A stretch of DNA of 55,523 nt from Methylococcales symbiont of Hymedesmia sp. n. MRB-2018 (GCA_003666385.1 QPIN01000053.1:1-55523); one strand, 5' to 3'. Positions 33,879 to 43,601 are shown, counted from the stretch's first letter. Made by a program: numbers and translations. The notes: generated by a model from the sequence alone, not told the origin.

Positions 33879-35041
33879 AGTTTTCTATTAGCTAATAATA
33901 AATATTGCTGGACAATATCACTATCGTCAAATCGTTTACTGTATTTATCGGTGATTTTAATGGGCTGATTAACCATTTTTTTAATATTGTCAGCCAATGC
34001 ACTAACATCACCCACTGGGGATAAAAATGGTTTTAACTCATCAACTAAAATCTCACTTGGGCCCGCACTTGGACCCGTAAAACAATTAGTGCTAACTATC
34101 GGTGTTTTTAAAATCAATGCTTCAATTAAAACCATTGATAGCCCTTCTACGTCAGAACTCAATATGAGTGCCTTAGCGTGTTTGGTGTATGGATATGGAT
34201 TTGGGTTAAATCCCACAAAGATAACACTTTCTTGTAAGCCAAGATTTATAGCTAATTTTCGTATTTTATTAACATATTGAGTTTTACCTTTGCCTAATAA
34301 TAATAATTTTTGTGAAACATTGGATTCTTTGTAGGCTTTAAGTAAAATATCGTGACGCTTTACACTAACAAAACGTCCCAGATGTATTATGTAATCTTGT
34401 TCATTTGGTAGATAAGCGTCCGCTTGTCGGTGAATAAATTCAAAGTTAAATGGATTATATATTGCCTGCACACTTTTGGGGGCAATTCCAAGTGCTAACA
34501 AATCATCTTTCACTGACAATGATACTGTTATCAATTGTTGATTTTTATATATTTTCTTGACAAAACCTAGATACCTTATTGGATAACTTGGATAAAATAA
34601 TGTTTTGGATTCGTTAGGGTCTTTAAGCTCTCCAGATATTAAGCTATGAATACAACAATATAAATTGGGTAAATTTGCTTGGGTGCAAATTACATCAGAA
34701 AACAGTAAATTGGAAATAAATAAATCAAAGTCTAGGTTTAACGATGTAATTTTATTTAATAATTTTTTTGTATACTTTTCGCGTATTTTGTCATTTTGCT
34801 TGAGAATTTTCAGATGTAAAACTCTGTTGTAGAATTTTGTGACGATTGTAGGGGTTGTAAGATGATGGATATTGAGGTTTTCAGTAACATCTAAATCTGA
34901 CGGATAATCATTTGTATTGTGAAGTAAAGTAATAATATCAACACGATTACCTAACTGCACCATCTTTTTGGCAAGGGTCAGCACCACTCTTTCAGCTCCA
35001 CCACCAATTAGGCTATCAATAACAATACAAATATTTTTCAT
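33872..35041 (-). CDS. GT4 family (GT-B fold) glycosyltransferase
   Basis: 389-residue enzyme. The N-terminus IVIDSLIGGGAERVVLTLAKKM (5-26) is the acceptor-domain loop typical of GT4 enzymes. The donor domain has IIHLGRFVSVKRHDILLKAY near 225, LLLGKGKTQYVNKIRKLA near 255 and the EX7E-type signature SSDVEGLSMVLIEALILKTPIVST near 302-325, followed by GPSEIL. Its relatives add GalNAc or other hexoses to O-antigen or capsule. It is the first gene of a three-gene glycosyltransferase unit. No polymerase or flippase is present in the window. Confidence 0.9.
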   Translation of the reverse strand: MKNICIVIDSLIGGGAERVVLTLAKKMVQLGNRVDIITLLHNTNDYPSDLDVTENLNIHHLTTPTIVTKFYNRVLHLKILKQNDKIREKYTKKLLNKITSLNLDFDLFISNLLFSDVICTQANLPNLYCCIHSLISGELKDPNESKTLFYPSYPIRYLGFVKKIYKNQQLITVSLSVKDDLLALGIAPKSVQAIYNPFNFEFIHRQADAYLPNEQDYIIHLGRFVSVKRHDILLKAYKESNVSQKLLLLGKGKTQYVNKIRKLAINLGLQESVIFVGFNPNPYPYTKHAKALILSSDVEGLSMVLIEALILKTPIVSTNCFTGPSAGPSEILVDELKPFLSPVGDVSALADNIKKMVNQPIKITDKYSKRFDDSDIVQQYLLLANRKLC

Positions 35042-35084
35042 TGATTAGTTAATTTTAGTCTATGTCATTTTTTGTTTAAAAAAG

Positions 35085-35226
35085 GCAACTACTCAGCGTA
35101 CTCCGTAACTGTTTAGATTGCCCTCTGTTGTGTTCAAGATCAAGGCGAAAGCGCGGAGTTTACAGGTGCAAATGCGCACTTTCAACGCAGCTATTGGACA
35201 AAATAGGGGGTAAGCTGAGTAGTTAC
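35085..35226. mobile_element. MITE family B, full-length 142-bp copy
   Basis: Terminal inverted repeats: GCAACTACTCAGCGTAC at the left, and at the right the reverse complement of GTAACTACTCAGCTTAC. Flanks are TAAAAAAG (35077-35084) and AAAAAAAG (35227-35234), a 7-of-8 match indicating an 8-bp target duplication. GTAA ends with 8-bp duplications are the known pattern of the IS66 family, so cross-mobilisation by an IS66-type transposase is plausible. Related copies: 26493-26544 and 10454-10542. Confidence 0.78.
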
Positions 35227-35538
35227 AAAAAAAGTGCTTAATTGTCAAGTTTCACCAAGTCTCCCATGATAATGGCTTTTCTAAATTCTTGCAATGCACG
35301 AATGCCACCATGAAGCCGAATGCTAACTCACATAACCTAAGTTTAGACTTATATTGTCCAATAAAACGTTTTATGGCTAATGTGTCACTAATTTTTATAC
35401 GCTGTAACAAGGTATTTGCTAGTCAAACCAACTGGTTTTTGATAAGCATTCCAGCTAACACCCAGCAATACAATATTGCCTAAAACATAATCCATTGAGA
35501 TCTTTGCAGAATATTTAGATAGGTTAAAATGTGACAAA
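35227..35538. other. gene-poor stretch with degenerate coding traces
   Basis: On the minus strand there are two short open stretches. One is ISMDYVLGNIVLLGVSWNAYQKPV, ending about 35388. The other is IKRFIGQYKSKLRLCELAFGFMVAFVHC, at about 35250-35375. Neither has a start signal or a recognised family. They may be fragments of a decayed gene or transposase. Nothing else was seen. Confidence 0.3.
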
Positions 35539-36429
35539 TCAACCAGGAAAAACCCCTGTAGATAGATAGCGATCACCTCGGTCACAGACAATAACCACTA
35601 TAACTGCATTTTCTACTTCTGCGGATAATTGTAAAGCGGCTGAAACCGCTCCACCAGAAGATACCCCTGAAAATATACCTTCTTTAGCCGCAAGCTCTCG
35701 TGTGGTATTTTCAGCGGACAATTGATCCATATCTATAATCCGATCAATATTTTCATTGCTGTATATTTTTGGCATATATTCTTCAGGCCAGCGTCTGATG
35801 CCGGGTATTTTGGACTCGCCTTTTGGTTGAACGCCCACAATCTGAATATCCGAATTTTGTTCTTTCAAATATTTTGAAGTACCGACAATAGTCCCCGTTG
35901 TACCCATAGCACTGACAAAATGGGTGATTTTTCCATTTGTATCACGCCAAATTTCAGGTCCTGTTCCTTCATAATGTGCGCGCGGATTATCAGGATTAGA
36001 AAATTGATCCAGAATACGACCCAGCCCCTCTGCTTGCATTTTTCTGGATAAATCAATTGCACCTTCCATGCTTTCTGCCGCAGGGGTTAAAATAATTTCT
36101 GCACCATAAGCTTTCATAGAGGTAATGCGTTCAGAACTCATATTGTCAGGCATAATTAAAGTCATTTTATAGCCTTTGATAGCCGATACCATAGCTAAAG
36201 CAATGCCAGTGTTACCACTGGTTGCTTCAATTAAACTATCACCAGGTTTAATTTCTCCGCGTAATTCAGCATGTTTAATCATGCTAAGTACAGGGCGATC
36301 TTTGACTGACCCGGCAGGGTTATTTCCTTCTAGCTTGAGTAGAATGGTATTGCTAGTCTGAACAAGCAATCTTTGTAATTTAACTAAAGGTGTATTACCG
36401 ACACAGGCATCAATCGTTTTGTATGTCAT
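35539..36429 (-). CDS. cysM: cysteine synthase B (O-acetylserine sulfhydrylase)
   Basis: PLP enzyme forming cysteine from O-acetylserine and sulfide or thiosulfate. From ATG 36429 (the frame opens upstream at 36444) it has 296 residues: IDACVGNTPLVKLQRLL, the PLP lysine in NPAGSVKDRPVLSMI near 44, EATSGNTGIALAM near 70, and GTTGTIVGTSKYLKE near 175. The segment QIVGVQPKGESKIPGIRRWPEEYMPKIYS is characteristic of CysM rather than CysK, as is the ending CDRGDRYLSTGVF. It starts 2 nt after the purL stop. Confidence 0.93.
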   Translation of the reverse strand: MTYKTIDACVGNTPLVKLQRLLVQTSNTILLKLEGNNPAGSVKDRPVLSMIKHAELRGEIKPGDSLIEATSGNTGIALAMVSAIKGYKMTLIMPDNMSSERITSMKAYGAEIILTPAAESMEGAIDLSRKMQAEGLGRILDQFSNPDNPRAHYEGTGPEIWRDTNGKITHFVSAMGTTGTIVGTSKYLKEQNSDIQIVGVQPKGESKIPGIRRWPEEYMPKIYSNENIDRIIDMDQLSAENTTRELAAKEGIFSGVSSGGAVSAALQLSAEVENAVIVVIVCDRGDRYLSTGVFPG

Positions 36430-36431
36430 TA

Positions 36432-39400
36432 CTACCCTACCCAAACCCGTGCATTTCTAAACATTCTCATCCATGCCCCATACTCTCCCCAGTCATCAGG
36501 AGACCATGAATTTTGAATGGTTCTAAAGCAACGCTCAGGATGCGGCATCATAATAGTAAACCGTCCATCTTTGCTGGTAAGCCCTGTTATTCCTTTCGGT
36601 GAACCATTAGGGTTAGCGGGGAAAGCGGTGCTAATTTCTCCGTAATTATCAATATAGCTTAAAGCAATCTGAGTGCGATCAATGTCTGAGTCATTAAAAA
36701 ATTCAGCCCTACCTTCGCCATGTGCTATCACCACGGGCAATAAAGATCCGTCCATTCCATTGGTTAGAATAGAAGGTGATGGCTGAATTTTAACCATAGC
36801 AACCCGGGCTTCAAACTGTTCGGAAATATTAGTTTTAAATGCAGGCCAATGTTCTGCACCAGGAATAATCTCTTTCAACCCTGACATCATTTGACAACCA
36901 TTACATACGCCTAAGCCAAAAGTATCTTTTCGTTGAAAAAACAAAGAAAATTGTTCTCGGGCTTTGGCATTAAACAAAATAGATTTCGCCCAACCACCCC
37001 CTGCACCCAGCACATCTCCATAAGAAAAACCACCACAAGCCACTAAGCCAACAAAATCATCCAGTGTTACTCTGGAATGAATAATATCGCTCATATGTAC
37101 GTCAATGGTGGTAAAACCTGCACCATCAAATGCGGCTGCCATTTCTACATGACCATTAACGCCCTGCTCTCTTAATATAGCGATCTTAGGCCTAACAGAT
37201 GAATCAATTTGGACAGTAATATCCTGCCTAGGATCAAAACTCAATGAAACTGATAAGCCAGGGTCTTTATCATCTGCAATCGCTTCAAATTGTTGTTGGG
37301 CACAGTCAGGGTTATCGCGTAAAGCTTGCATTTTATAGCTGACTTCTGACCAGGTTTTTTGTAAACTGGATCGGTCTGCTGAGTATATTGTTTTAGACTG
37401 ATATTTAATATTTAGCTGTTGATTTTGTGTGACTTTTGCAATGGAATGCACGCAGTTTTCAAGTCCAGTATCAATTAAATACTTTAGAACATGATCATCC
37501 TCAGATTGTTTAACTTGAATCACCGCACCTAATTCTTCATTGAATAAAGCAGATAAAACCGTTTGATTATTACCACACAGTCCATCCATCTCTAGGCTCA
37601 GGTCTATTCCTTGCCTTCCAGCAAACATCATTTCTGTCAGTGTTGCTAATAAACCACCATCTGATCGGTCATGATAGGCCAATAATTTATCTTCAGCATT
37701 TAAGCTCTGAATGGCATTGAAAAATGCTTTAAATAAACCTGTATCATCCAGATCAGGTGCTTCATCCCCCAACTGATTATACGTTTGAGCTAACACAGAA
37801 CCACCCAAACGATTCTTTCCAGCACTCAAATCTATCAAAATCAGTGTACTATCTTCGTTTTTTAACGCTGGAGTTAAAGTCTTTTTAATATCTAAAACTG
37901 GAGCAAAAGCGGTAATAATTAATGATAAAGGCGAAGTCATCACCTTGTCTTTGCCAGACTCTTGCCATACAGTTTTCATAGATAAGGAATCTTTACCCAC
38001 TGGTATAGCAATACCTAATGCGGGACAAACATCCATCCCCACTGTTTTAACAGTATCAAACAAATTAGCATCCTCTCCCTCACTGCCACAAGCCGCCATC
38101 CAGTTGGCCGAAATTTTTACTTTATTCAGCGACTCAATACGAGCAGCTGCTAAATTGGTCAATGATTCTGCAATCGCCATACGCCCTGAAGCAGGTGCAT
38201 TGATCAAAGCTAACGGCGTTCTTTCTCCCATCGCCATGGCTTCACCAGTATAGGCATGAAAACCAGAGGCTGTTACCGCAACATCAGCGACAGGAACTTG
38301 CCAGCGCCCGACCATTTGGTCACGCGCAACCAAGCCTGTAACAGATCGATCGCCAATATGAATCAGAAAACTTTTATCCGCTACTGCTGGAAAAGCTAAA
38401 ACACGGTTAATGGCTTCAGATAAATCAACATTGGCTAACTCTAAAGCATTTAAGTGTGGTGTTTTATGCTCTACATCTTTATGAATTTTGGGGGATTTAC
38501 CAAATAAAACAGACATGGGGATATCGACCGGTTTACCACCAAGCCATTCATCACTGAGTGTTAAATGTTCTTCATCAGTAGCTTTACCAATCACCCCATA
38601 CAAACAATGTTCACGCAGACAAAATGATTCGAATAAATCCAAAGAAGCGGGTGCTATCGCCACCACATAGCGTTCCTGTGCTTCATTACACCAAATTTGC
38701 ATGGGTGACATGCCTTTATCGGCATTATTCACATCTCTTAAATTAAACTGACCACCTTGTTCACAATCATGAATAATCTCAGGCACAGCATTAGACAAAC
38801 CCCCTGCACCTATATCATGAATGGAAATAATCGGTGTATTATCCCCCATGGCATTACAATGATTAATCACTTCCTGGCAACGTCGCTCCATTTCAGGGTT
38901 TTCACGTTGTACTGAAGCAAAATCCAGTTCTGCCGCACTTTCACCCGATGTTTGCGATGATGCAGCACTGCCACCCAAGCCAATCAACATGGCAGGCCCA
39001 CCTAATATAATGATGAGTGATTCAGATGGAATCTTATGCTTATTTACCAGCATAGGGCGAATATTACCCATGCCACCCGCTATCATTATGGGTTTGTGAT
39101 AGCCTCTATATTCATTTTCTTGTGCTGTTTTTTGTTCAAAACTACGAAAATAACCGGCAATATTAGGTCGTCCAAATTCGTTATTAAAAGCCGCACTGCC
39201 AATAGGCCCTTGTAGCATAATATCCAGTGCAGAAGAAATCCGTTCTGGTTTACCAAAGTCTTCTTCCCAAGGCTGTTCAAAGCCAGGAATTTTCAGATGT
39301 GACACGCTAAAACCTGTCAATCCCGCTTTTGTCGCTGATCCTCTGCCGGTCGCTCCTTCATCACGAATTTCACCGCCTGACCCTGTTGCCGCACCTGGAT

Positions 39401-40310
39401 ATGGTGAAATTGCTGTTGGGTGATTATGGGTTTCCACTTTCATTAATAAATGTGCATATTCCTCAATATACGCATATTCACCCGTTTGCGGGTTACGGAT
39501 AAAAACATCAGCTAAAGAACCTTCGGCAACTGAAGCATTGTCACTGTACGCTGATAAAATACCTTGTGGATTTTTCTTGGCAGTATGACGAATCATGTTA
39601 AATAATGAAATTACCTGTTGTTTGCTATCTATTGTCCAACTAGCATTAAATATTTTATGCCTACAATGTTCTGAATTGGCTTGTGCAAACATCATTAGTT
39701 CAACATCAGATGGGTCTCTACCTAGCTCTTGAAAACTGCGGGTTAAATAATCGATTTCATCATTAGATAATGCCAAGCCTAAGTCTGTATTTGCTTTTAT
39801 CAAAGCCTCACACCCTAGTTCACAGACTGCTATCGTCAATAAGGGTTGAGCTTTATGCTGAACAAATAAATCCAGATCATCTTCATTCTCAAATACTTTC
39901 TGCGTCATTCGGTCATGAATTAATGCTTTGATTTTGGCTTTAAGCTCAGAACTTAACTGACTATGAGCAGATATAATATATTCTATCCCACGCTCAATAC
40001 GCTTAACCTTTGTTAAACCACATCGTTCAACAATCTCACTGGCTTTACTTGACCAAGGGGAAATAGTACCTGGACGAGGAACCACAAGAAATACTTGACC
40101 TTCTATCGTTGTTTTTGGTGCTGAATATCCATAAGTAGTCAAACCAGTGAGTTGTTCTATTTCTTGCTCACTCAATATGTTTTCGGCATCAACAAAATGA
40201 ACAAAACGGGCACTTACTGAATCTATTTCAGTATCTATTTGTTTTAGTTCTTTAGTGAATTGTTTGAGTCTGTAATCAGAAAGGGCTAATGTTCCCAGAA
40301 TTTTTAGCAT
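36432..40310 (-). CDS. purL: phosphoribosylformylglycinamidine synthase (large, fused form)
   Basis: Single-chain FGAM synthase of 1292 residues, the proteobacterial long form (E. coli 1295). It has an N-terminal PurS-like region, the ATP-binding catalytic domain with AQANSEHCRHKIFN near 205 and KVETHNHPTAISPYPGAATGSGGEIRDEGATGRG near 290-325, the second half with LLAYHDRSDGGLLATLTEMMFAG near 880, and a glutaminase domain with GFSYGDVLGAGGGWAKS and FGLGVCNGCQMMSGL near 1135 (catalytic Cys). The MPHPERCFR motif closes it. This is the third purine gene in the window, not linked to purHD by operon. Confidence 0.97.
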   Translation of the reverse strand: MLKILGTLALSDYRLKQFTKELKQIDTEIDSVSARFVHFVDAENILSEQEIEQLTGLTTYGYSAPKTTIEGQVFLVVPRPGTISPWSSKASEIVERCGLTKVKRIERGIEYIISAHSQLSSELKAKIKALIHDRMTQKVFENEDDLDLFVQHKAQPLLTIAVCELGCEALIKANTDLGLALSNDEIDYLTRSFQELGRDPSDVELMMFAQANSEHCRHKIFNASWTIDSKQQVISLFNMIRHTAKKNPQGILSAYSDNASVAEGSLADVFIRNPQTGEYAYIEEYAHLLMKVETHNHPTAISPYPGAATGSGGEIRDEGATGRGSATKAGLTGFSVSHLKIPGFEQPWEEDFGKPERISSALDIMLQGPIGSAAFNNEFGRPNIAGYFRSFEQKTAQENEYRGYHKPIMIAGGMGNIRPMLVNKHKIPSESLIIILGGPAMLIGLGGSAASSQTSGESAAELDFASVQRENPEMERRCQEVINHCNAMGDNTPIISIHDIGAGGLSNAVPEIIHDCEQGGQFNLRDVNNADKGMSPMQIWCNEAQERYVVAIAPASLDLFESFCLREHCLYGVIGKATDEEHLTLSDEWLGGKPVDIPMSVLFGKSPKIHKDVEHKTPHLNALELANVDLSEAINRVLAFPAVADKSFLIHIGDRSVTGLVARDQMVGRWQVPVADVAVTASGFHAYTGEAMAMGERTPLALINAPASGRMAIAESLTNLAAARIESLNKVKISANWMAACGSEGEDANLFDTVKTVGMDVCPALGIAIPVGKDSLSMKTVWQESGKDKVMTSPLSLIITAFAPVLDIKKTLTPALKNEDSTLILIDLSAGKNRLGGSVLAQTYNQLGDEAPDLDDTGLFKAFFNAIQSLNAEDKLLAYHDRSDGGLLATLTEMMFAGRQGIDLSLEMDGLCGNNQTVLSALFNEELGAVIQVKQSEDDHVLKYLIDTGLENCVHSIAKVTQNQQLNIKYQSKTIYSADRSSLQKTWSEVSYKMQALRDNPDCAQQQFEAIADDKDPGLSVSLSFDPRQDITVQIDSSVRPKIAILREQGVNGHVEMAAAFDGAGFTTIDVHMSDIIHSRVTLDDFVGLVACGGFSYGDVLGAGGGWAKSILFNAKAREQFSLFFQRKDTFGLGVCNGCQMMSGLKEIIPGAEHWPAFKTNISEQFEARVAMVKIQPSPSILTNGMDGSLLPVVIAHGEGRAEFFNDSDIDRTQIALSYIDNYGEISTAFPANPNGSPKGITGLTSKDGRFTIMMPHPERCFRTIQNSWSPDDWGEYGAWMRMFRNARVWVG

Positions 40311-40436
40311 GAAATTTCAGATCATTGTTTTATATAGAAATTGAATAAGTGGGTCAGAAGTTTCCTCGCAGTGCCCCCGTTTTTATATTATTTTTAATCA
40401 TCCTCTAGTCTGATATTTTGCAAACACTTTTCGGCT

Positions 40437-41129
40437 TTATTCAGCTAAATCTTGCTTTATCGTTTGGTACAATAAATTTAATAATTTCAAACCATTTCCA
40501 TCAGACAATGGAATATCATTTTTATTAAGTACTATGGCTTCAATAAAACCACTATATTCAACCAGTTTAATTCTAAACTCTTCTTCTTGAGCAGGATCTG
40601 AAGCAAAAATAAACAGCACTTCATCCCATAATGAATCATCTTTGACTTTTTTAAAATTGGCATCATAGAGTACAAAATAGACTCTTTCCCGCTCATTTCT
40701 ATCTATAATTTCAATAAAATGGCGACTTAAAGCTTTTCCTACAGTGCGCCAGATTCTTTCCATGCTATCCTTAATACGTATTCGGGTACCCCCCGAATAT
40801 TCAATTAACTCTACATAAATCGCAGCTTCTTCTTCGATTTCATCGGTAATTATTTCTGTTGTCCTAGGTACTGCCGACGTTATTAATGCATTTTCTTTAT
40901 TTCTAATGTCAGATAGTACTTGCTCAACATCAGACTCGTTAACTTCAACCTCAACTTGCTTCTGTATTGCATTTTTGGAAAGGTCAGAAGGTACATTTAA
41001 TGCTGAAATTTCTGTGCTAAATTGATACTCTTTAGACTTATCGGGGAAATAGCTTTTAATCTTAGAACAAGCAGAAACTGTTAAAACTAAAAGTACAATG
41101 GTGAAATACTTAGATACAATAAAATACAT
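40437..41129 (-). CDS. bamC: outer-membrane assembly lipoprotein BamC-like (NlpB/DapX)
   Basis: 230-residue lipoprotein from ATG 41129. The signal peptide ends in the lipobox LTVSAC, with the lipidated cysteine near residue 21, followed by SKIKSYFPDKSKEYQFSTEISALNVPSDLS, the unstructured BamC N-terminal stretch that lies on BamD. Two helix-grip-like parts follow (AAIYVELIEYSGGTRIRIKDSMERIWRTVGKAL and a shorter C-terminal one), giving a total below the E. coli length of 344. It overlaps or abuts dapA (stop at 41134), the conserved dapA-bamC pair. Low similarity is usual for BamC. Confidence 0.8.
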   Translation of the reverse strand: MYFIVSKYFTIVLLVLTVSACSKIKSYFPDKSKEYQFSTEISALNVPSDLSKNAIQKQVEVEVNESDVEQVLSDIRNKENALITSAVPRTTEIITDEIEEEAAIYVELIEYSGGTRIRIKDSMERIWRTVGKALSRHFIEIIDRNERERVYFVLYDANFKKVKDDSLWDEVLFIFASDPAQEEEFRIKLVEYSGFIEAIVLNKNDIPLSDGNGLKLLNLLYQTIKQDLAE

Positions 41130-41133
41130 GGTA

Positions 41134-42009
41134 TTAAATAACTTTTGCTTGTTGTAATGCACTACGCAAGGTATCGAAACAATCTTCAGTTAACCAGGTC
41201 AAAGGTAAGCGAATACCTTTACCCATTAAGCCCATCTCAGCAACTGCCCATTTGACAGGAATAGGATTAGACTGAATGAACAGGTGTTCATGTAAAGCGA
41301 CTAATTTTGAATCAATGGTTTTAGCTAATTTTCTATTGCCTTCAATAGCAGCCTTAATCATTTCATGAACTAATTTTGGTGCCACATTACCTGTGACCGT
41401 AATGGAGCCATTACCCCCTAATAAGCAAAACTCACAACTGGTCGCATCATCACCTGAATAGATAGCAAAATCATCAGCGCATAAATCACGAATAATTTTA
41501 AGTCTATCTAATTCACCAGTGGCTTCCTTAACTCCGACAATATTATCTATTTTCGCAAGACGAGCGATAGTTTCTGGCAACATGTCACACCCAGTTCGAC
41601 TCGGTACATTATATAAAATTTGTGGAATATCAACGGTTTCAGCAATAACTTTATAATGTTGAAAAAGACCTTCTGCTGTCGGTTTATTATAATAAGGTGT
41701 GACTAATAAACAGGCATCTGCACCTGCTTGTTTTGCTCGACCTGTTAATAAAACAGCCTCAGTAGTCGAATTAGCACCTGTTCCTGCAATGACTGGAAGT
41801 CTTCCTGCGACATAATCCACAACACATTTTATAACATCACAATGTTCATTTTCATCAAGTGTTGCAGACTCCCCTGTAGTACCCATCACTAAAATAGAAT
41901 CTGTACCCTGTTCAATATGGTATTCAACTAATTTCTTTAGACTTTCCTTATCTATTGCACCATTGTTTTCCATAGGGGTAACTAAAGCAACGATACTACC
42001 TTGAATCAT
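41134..42009 (-). CDS. dapA: 4-hydroxy-tetrahydrodipicolinate synthase
   Basis: Lysine/diaminopimelate pathway aldolase condensing pyruvate with aspartate semialdehyde. The 291-residue product has GSIVALVTPM at 4-13, VMGTTGESATLDENEH near 41 (pyruvate-carboxylate TT pair), the catalytic tyrosine in QILYNVPSRTGCDM near 133, the Schiff-base lysine in IVGVKEATGEL near 161, and IYSGDDATS near 184. Aspartokinase, two steps upstream in the same pathway, is also encoded in the window (44421-45647). Confidence 0.97.
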   Translation of the reverse strand: MIQGSIVALVTPMENNGAIDKESLKKLVEYHIEQGTDSILVMGTTGESATLDENEHCDVIKCVVDYVAGRLPVIAGTGANSTTEAVLLTGRAKQAGADACLLVTPYYNKPTAEGLFQHYKVIAETVDIPQILYNVPSRTGCDMLPETIARLAKIDNIVGVKEATGELDRLKIIRDLCADDFAIYSGDDATSCEFCLLGGNGSITVTGNVAPKLVHEMIKAAIEGNRKLAKTIDSKLVALHEHLFIQSNPIPVKWAVAEMGLMGKGIRLPLTWLTEDCFDTLRSALQQAKVI

Positions 42010-42099
42010 GCAAATCTCTCATCCGATTATAAAAATTAACTGACAATTGTAACAGTTTAAAATCACTCATGCCCAAATTAGAAATACAGCTTGATTTGA

Positions 42100-43020
42100 T
42101 CAGCGCGATTCTCTCCATTTTTGTTTTCGTACAGACTTTTTAGCCGATTTACGTTCTTTAATAAGTGCCAATTGATTCATCTCCTGTTCCATCATTTCTG
42201 GTTTTTCTAAGCTAACAGCACCGATCACTCCAGATCTGAGTTCTGCAATCAGTATTTTAGATGTTTTATCCATATCCACTTGTTTTCCAGAGCGTAGACA
42301 TCCTCTTTTTCTACCGATCACTTCCATTAAATCAGATTCATTATTAGGCACTTGCTCTAACTGATAGCGCTGTTTTAACAGCTGAGGATAAAATTCAAGC
42401 AGATATTCAGCCACAAAAAAAGCAACATCGGTATGTTCCATTGCCGTGTCTTTAATAGCACCCGTTGCAGCCAGGCGGTATCCACTATTTTTATTCTCAA
42501 CATTACCCCATAAAACACCAGGGGTATCAGATAACACAATATTATCATCCAGCTTAATACGTTGCTGCCGTTTAGTGACGGCAGGCTCATTACCTGTTTT
42601 AGCAATAATACGATCCGCTAAAATATTAATTAAAGTCGATTTTCCGACATTAGGAATGCCCATAACCATAGCTTTAATTAACTTATCATTACTGCCTTTT
42701 TCGGGAATCATTTTGTGACATAAAGCCGTTATTTGCTTAATCTTATCCGCTTGCCACATGGTCACAGCTAACGTTTTTACCCCCCCTTCCCGTTCCAGAT
42801 AATCTTGCCAGCATTGCGTCATTAAAGGATCCGCCAAATCCGTTTTAGTTAATACTCTAATACATGGCTTTTGACCTCGTAATTTAGACAACATAGGGTT
42901 TTGGCTACTAAAAGGAATACGCGCATCCAGCACTTCAATAATCAAATCTATTTGTGGTAAAACCTTTTGTATCTCTTTGCTGGCCTTGTGCATATGACCT
43001 GGATACCATTGAATAAGCAT
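42100..43020 (-). CDS. rbgA: ribosome biogenesis GTPase YlqF/RbgA
   Basis: Circularly permuted GTPase of 306 residues needed for late 50S assembly in Bacillus. The permuted order is visible: G4-like TKTDLADP near 58, G1 [15 protein letters not shown] near 119, and G3 LSDTPGVLW near 161. It opens with IQWYPGHMHKASKEI, the family signature. The C-terminus is highly basic (KERKSAKKSVRKQKWRESR), consistent with rRNA binding. An IS630 relic lies upstream. Confidence 0.93.
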   Translation of the reverse strand: MLIQWYPGHMHKASKEIQKVLPQIDLIIEVLDARIPFSSQNPMLSKLRGQKPCIRVLTKTDLADPLMTQCWQDYLEREGGVKTLAVTMWQADKIKQITALCHKMIPEKGSNDKLIKAMVMGIPNVGKSTLINILADRIIAKTGNEPAVTKRQQRIKLDDNIVLSDTPGVLWGNVENKNSGYRLAATGAIKDTAMEHTDVAFFVAEYLLEFYPQLLKQRYQLEQVPNNESDLMEVIGRKRGCLRSGKQVDMDKTSKILIAELRSGVIGAVSLEKPEMMEQEMNQLALIKERKSAKKSVRKQKWRESR

Positions 43021-43084
43021 GTTTTTAATGATGAGTAAAACGCTACGTTTTACCTGAATTGACTACGGCTAATCAGTAAATCAG

Positions 43085-43300
43085 AAATAGAAAGCAGGGG
43101 CAATACAAATCAATAGAAAATTTTTCCATACATCGCCTCTTTTCAGCAACGCTTGAACCTTTTTACTATGCTGATAAGGTGCATTATCAACAATAATAAA
43201 AACAGGGCAAGTCGTATCACTTCTCAGTTTCTTTAGAAAATCAATAAATTTCTCTGGGTTTAATTTTGTAGCAACAATTAAATTTAAGGCTGGATATTAA
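43085..43300 (-). pseudogene. IS630-type transposase fragment
   Basis: On the minus strand a frame without a start reads YPALNLIVATKLNPEKFIDFLKKL, then CPVFIIVDNAPYQHSKKVQALL, and ends in a stop near 43085. The ...FIDFLKKL...PVFIIVDNxPxHxSKKV pattern is the second-aspartate region of IS630-family DDE transposases. The preceding DDE part and the PPYSPELNP region with the third acidic residue are missing. It is a decayed remnant that fills most of the 309-bp gap 43021-43329. No terminal repeats were recognised. Confidence 0.65.
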
Positions 43301-43329
43301 AGAGTGGTTATTGTACTATGGGTGCTTTA

Positions 43330-43419
43330 GGAGAGGTGGCTGAGTGGTCGAAAGCGGCGGTCTTGAAAACCGTTGAGGGTTTATCCCCTCCAAGAGTTCG
43401 AATCTCTTCCTCTCCGCCA
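43330..43419 (+). tRNA. tRNA-Ser (TGA)
   Basis: 90-nt type II tRNA with long variable arm. The acceptor is GGAGAGG/CCTCTCC plus discriminator G and encoded CCA. The anticodon loop is TCTTGAAAA with anticodon TGA, the variable arm is GTTGAGGGTTTATCCCCTCC, and the T arm is GAGTTCGAATCTC. It is the only plus-strand tRNA in the cluster and has its own terminator. Confidence 0.96.
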
Positions 43420-43427
43420 TAACCACT

Positions 43428-43455
43428 AAAAACCAGTTTCAAAACTGGTTTTTTT
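43428..43455 (+). terminator. Rho-independent terminator of tRNA-Ser(TGA)
   Basis: AAAACCAGTTT (43428-43439 region) pairs with AAACTGGTTTT, forming a long stem around a tiny loop and ending in seven T residues. It starts 9 nt after the tRNA's CCA end. Confidence 0.75.
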
Positions 43456-43601
43456 ATGCCTGTAAGAAAACATTACAATCCTCAAGCTGGATAATGGGTG
43501 GGTTATTTTTGAAAATAATATAATATGTGCGAGCCAAATTCTCTAGGCTGGATTGAGTCAGATTTTTTTGCAGAAAGCGACATTATCTTTACATCAGGCA
43601 T

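Noticed and set aside
35388..35591. 67-codon minus-strand frame overlapping the end of cysM
   Set aside because: Its first part is antisense-frame shadow of cysM and the rest (ISMDYVLGN...) has no start signal; kept only as a note on degenerate coding traces.
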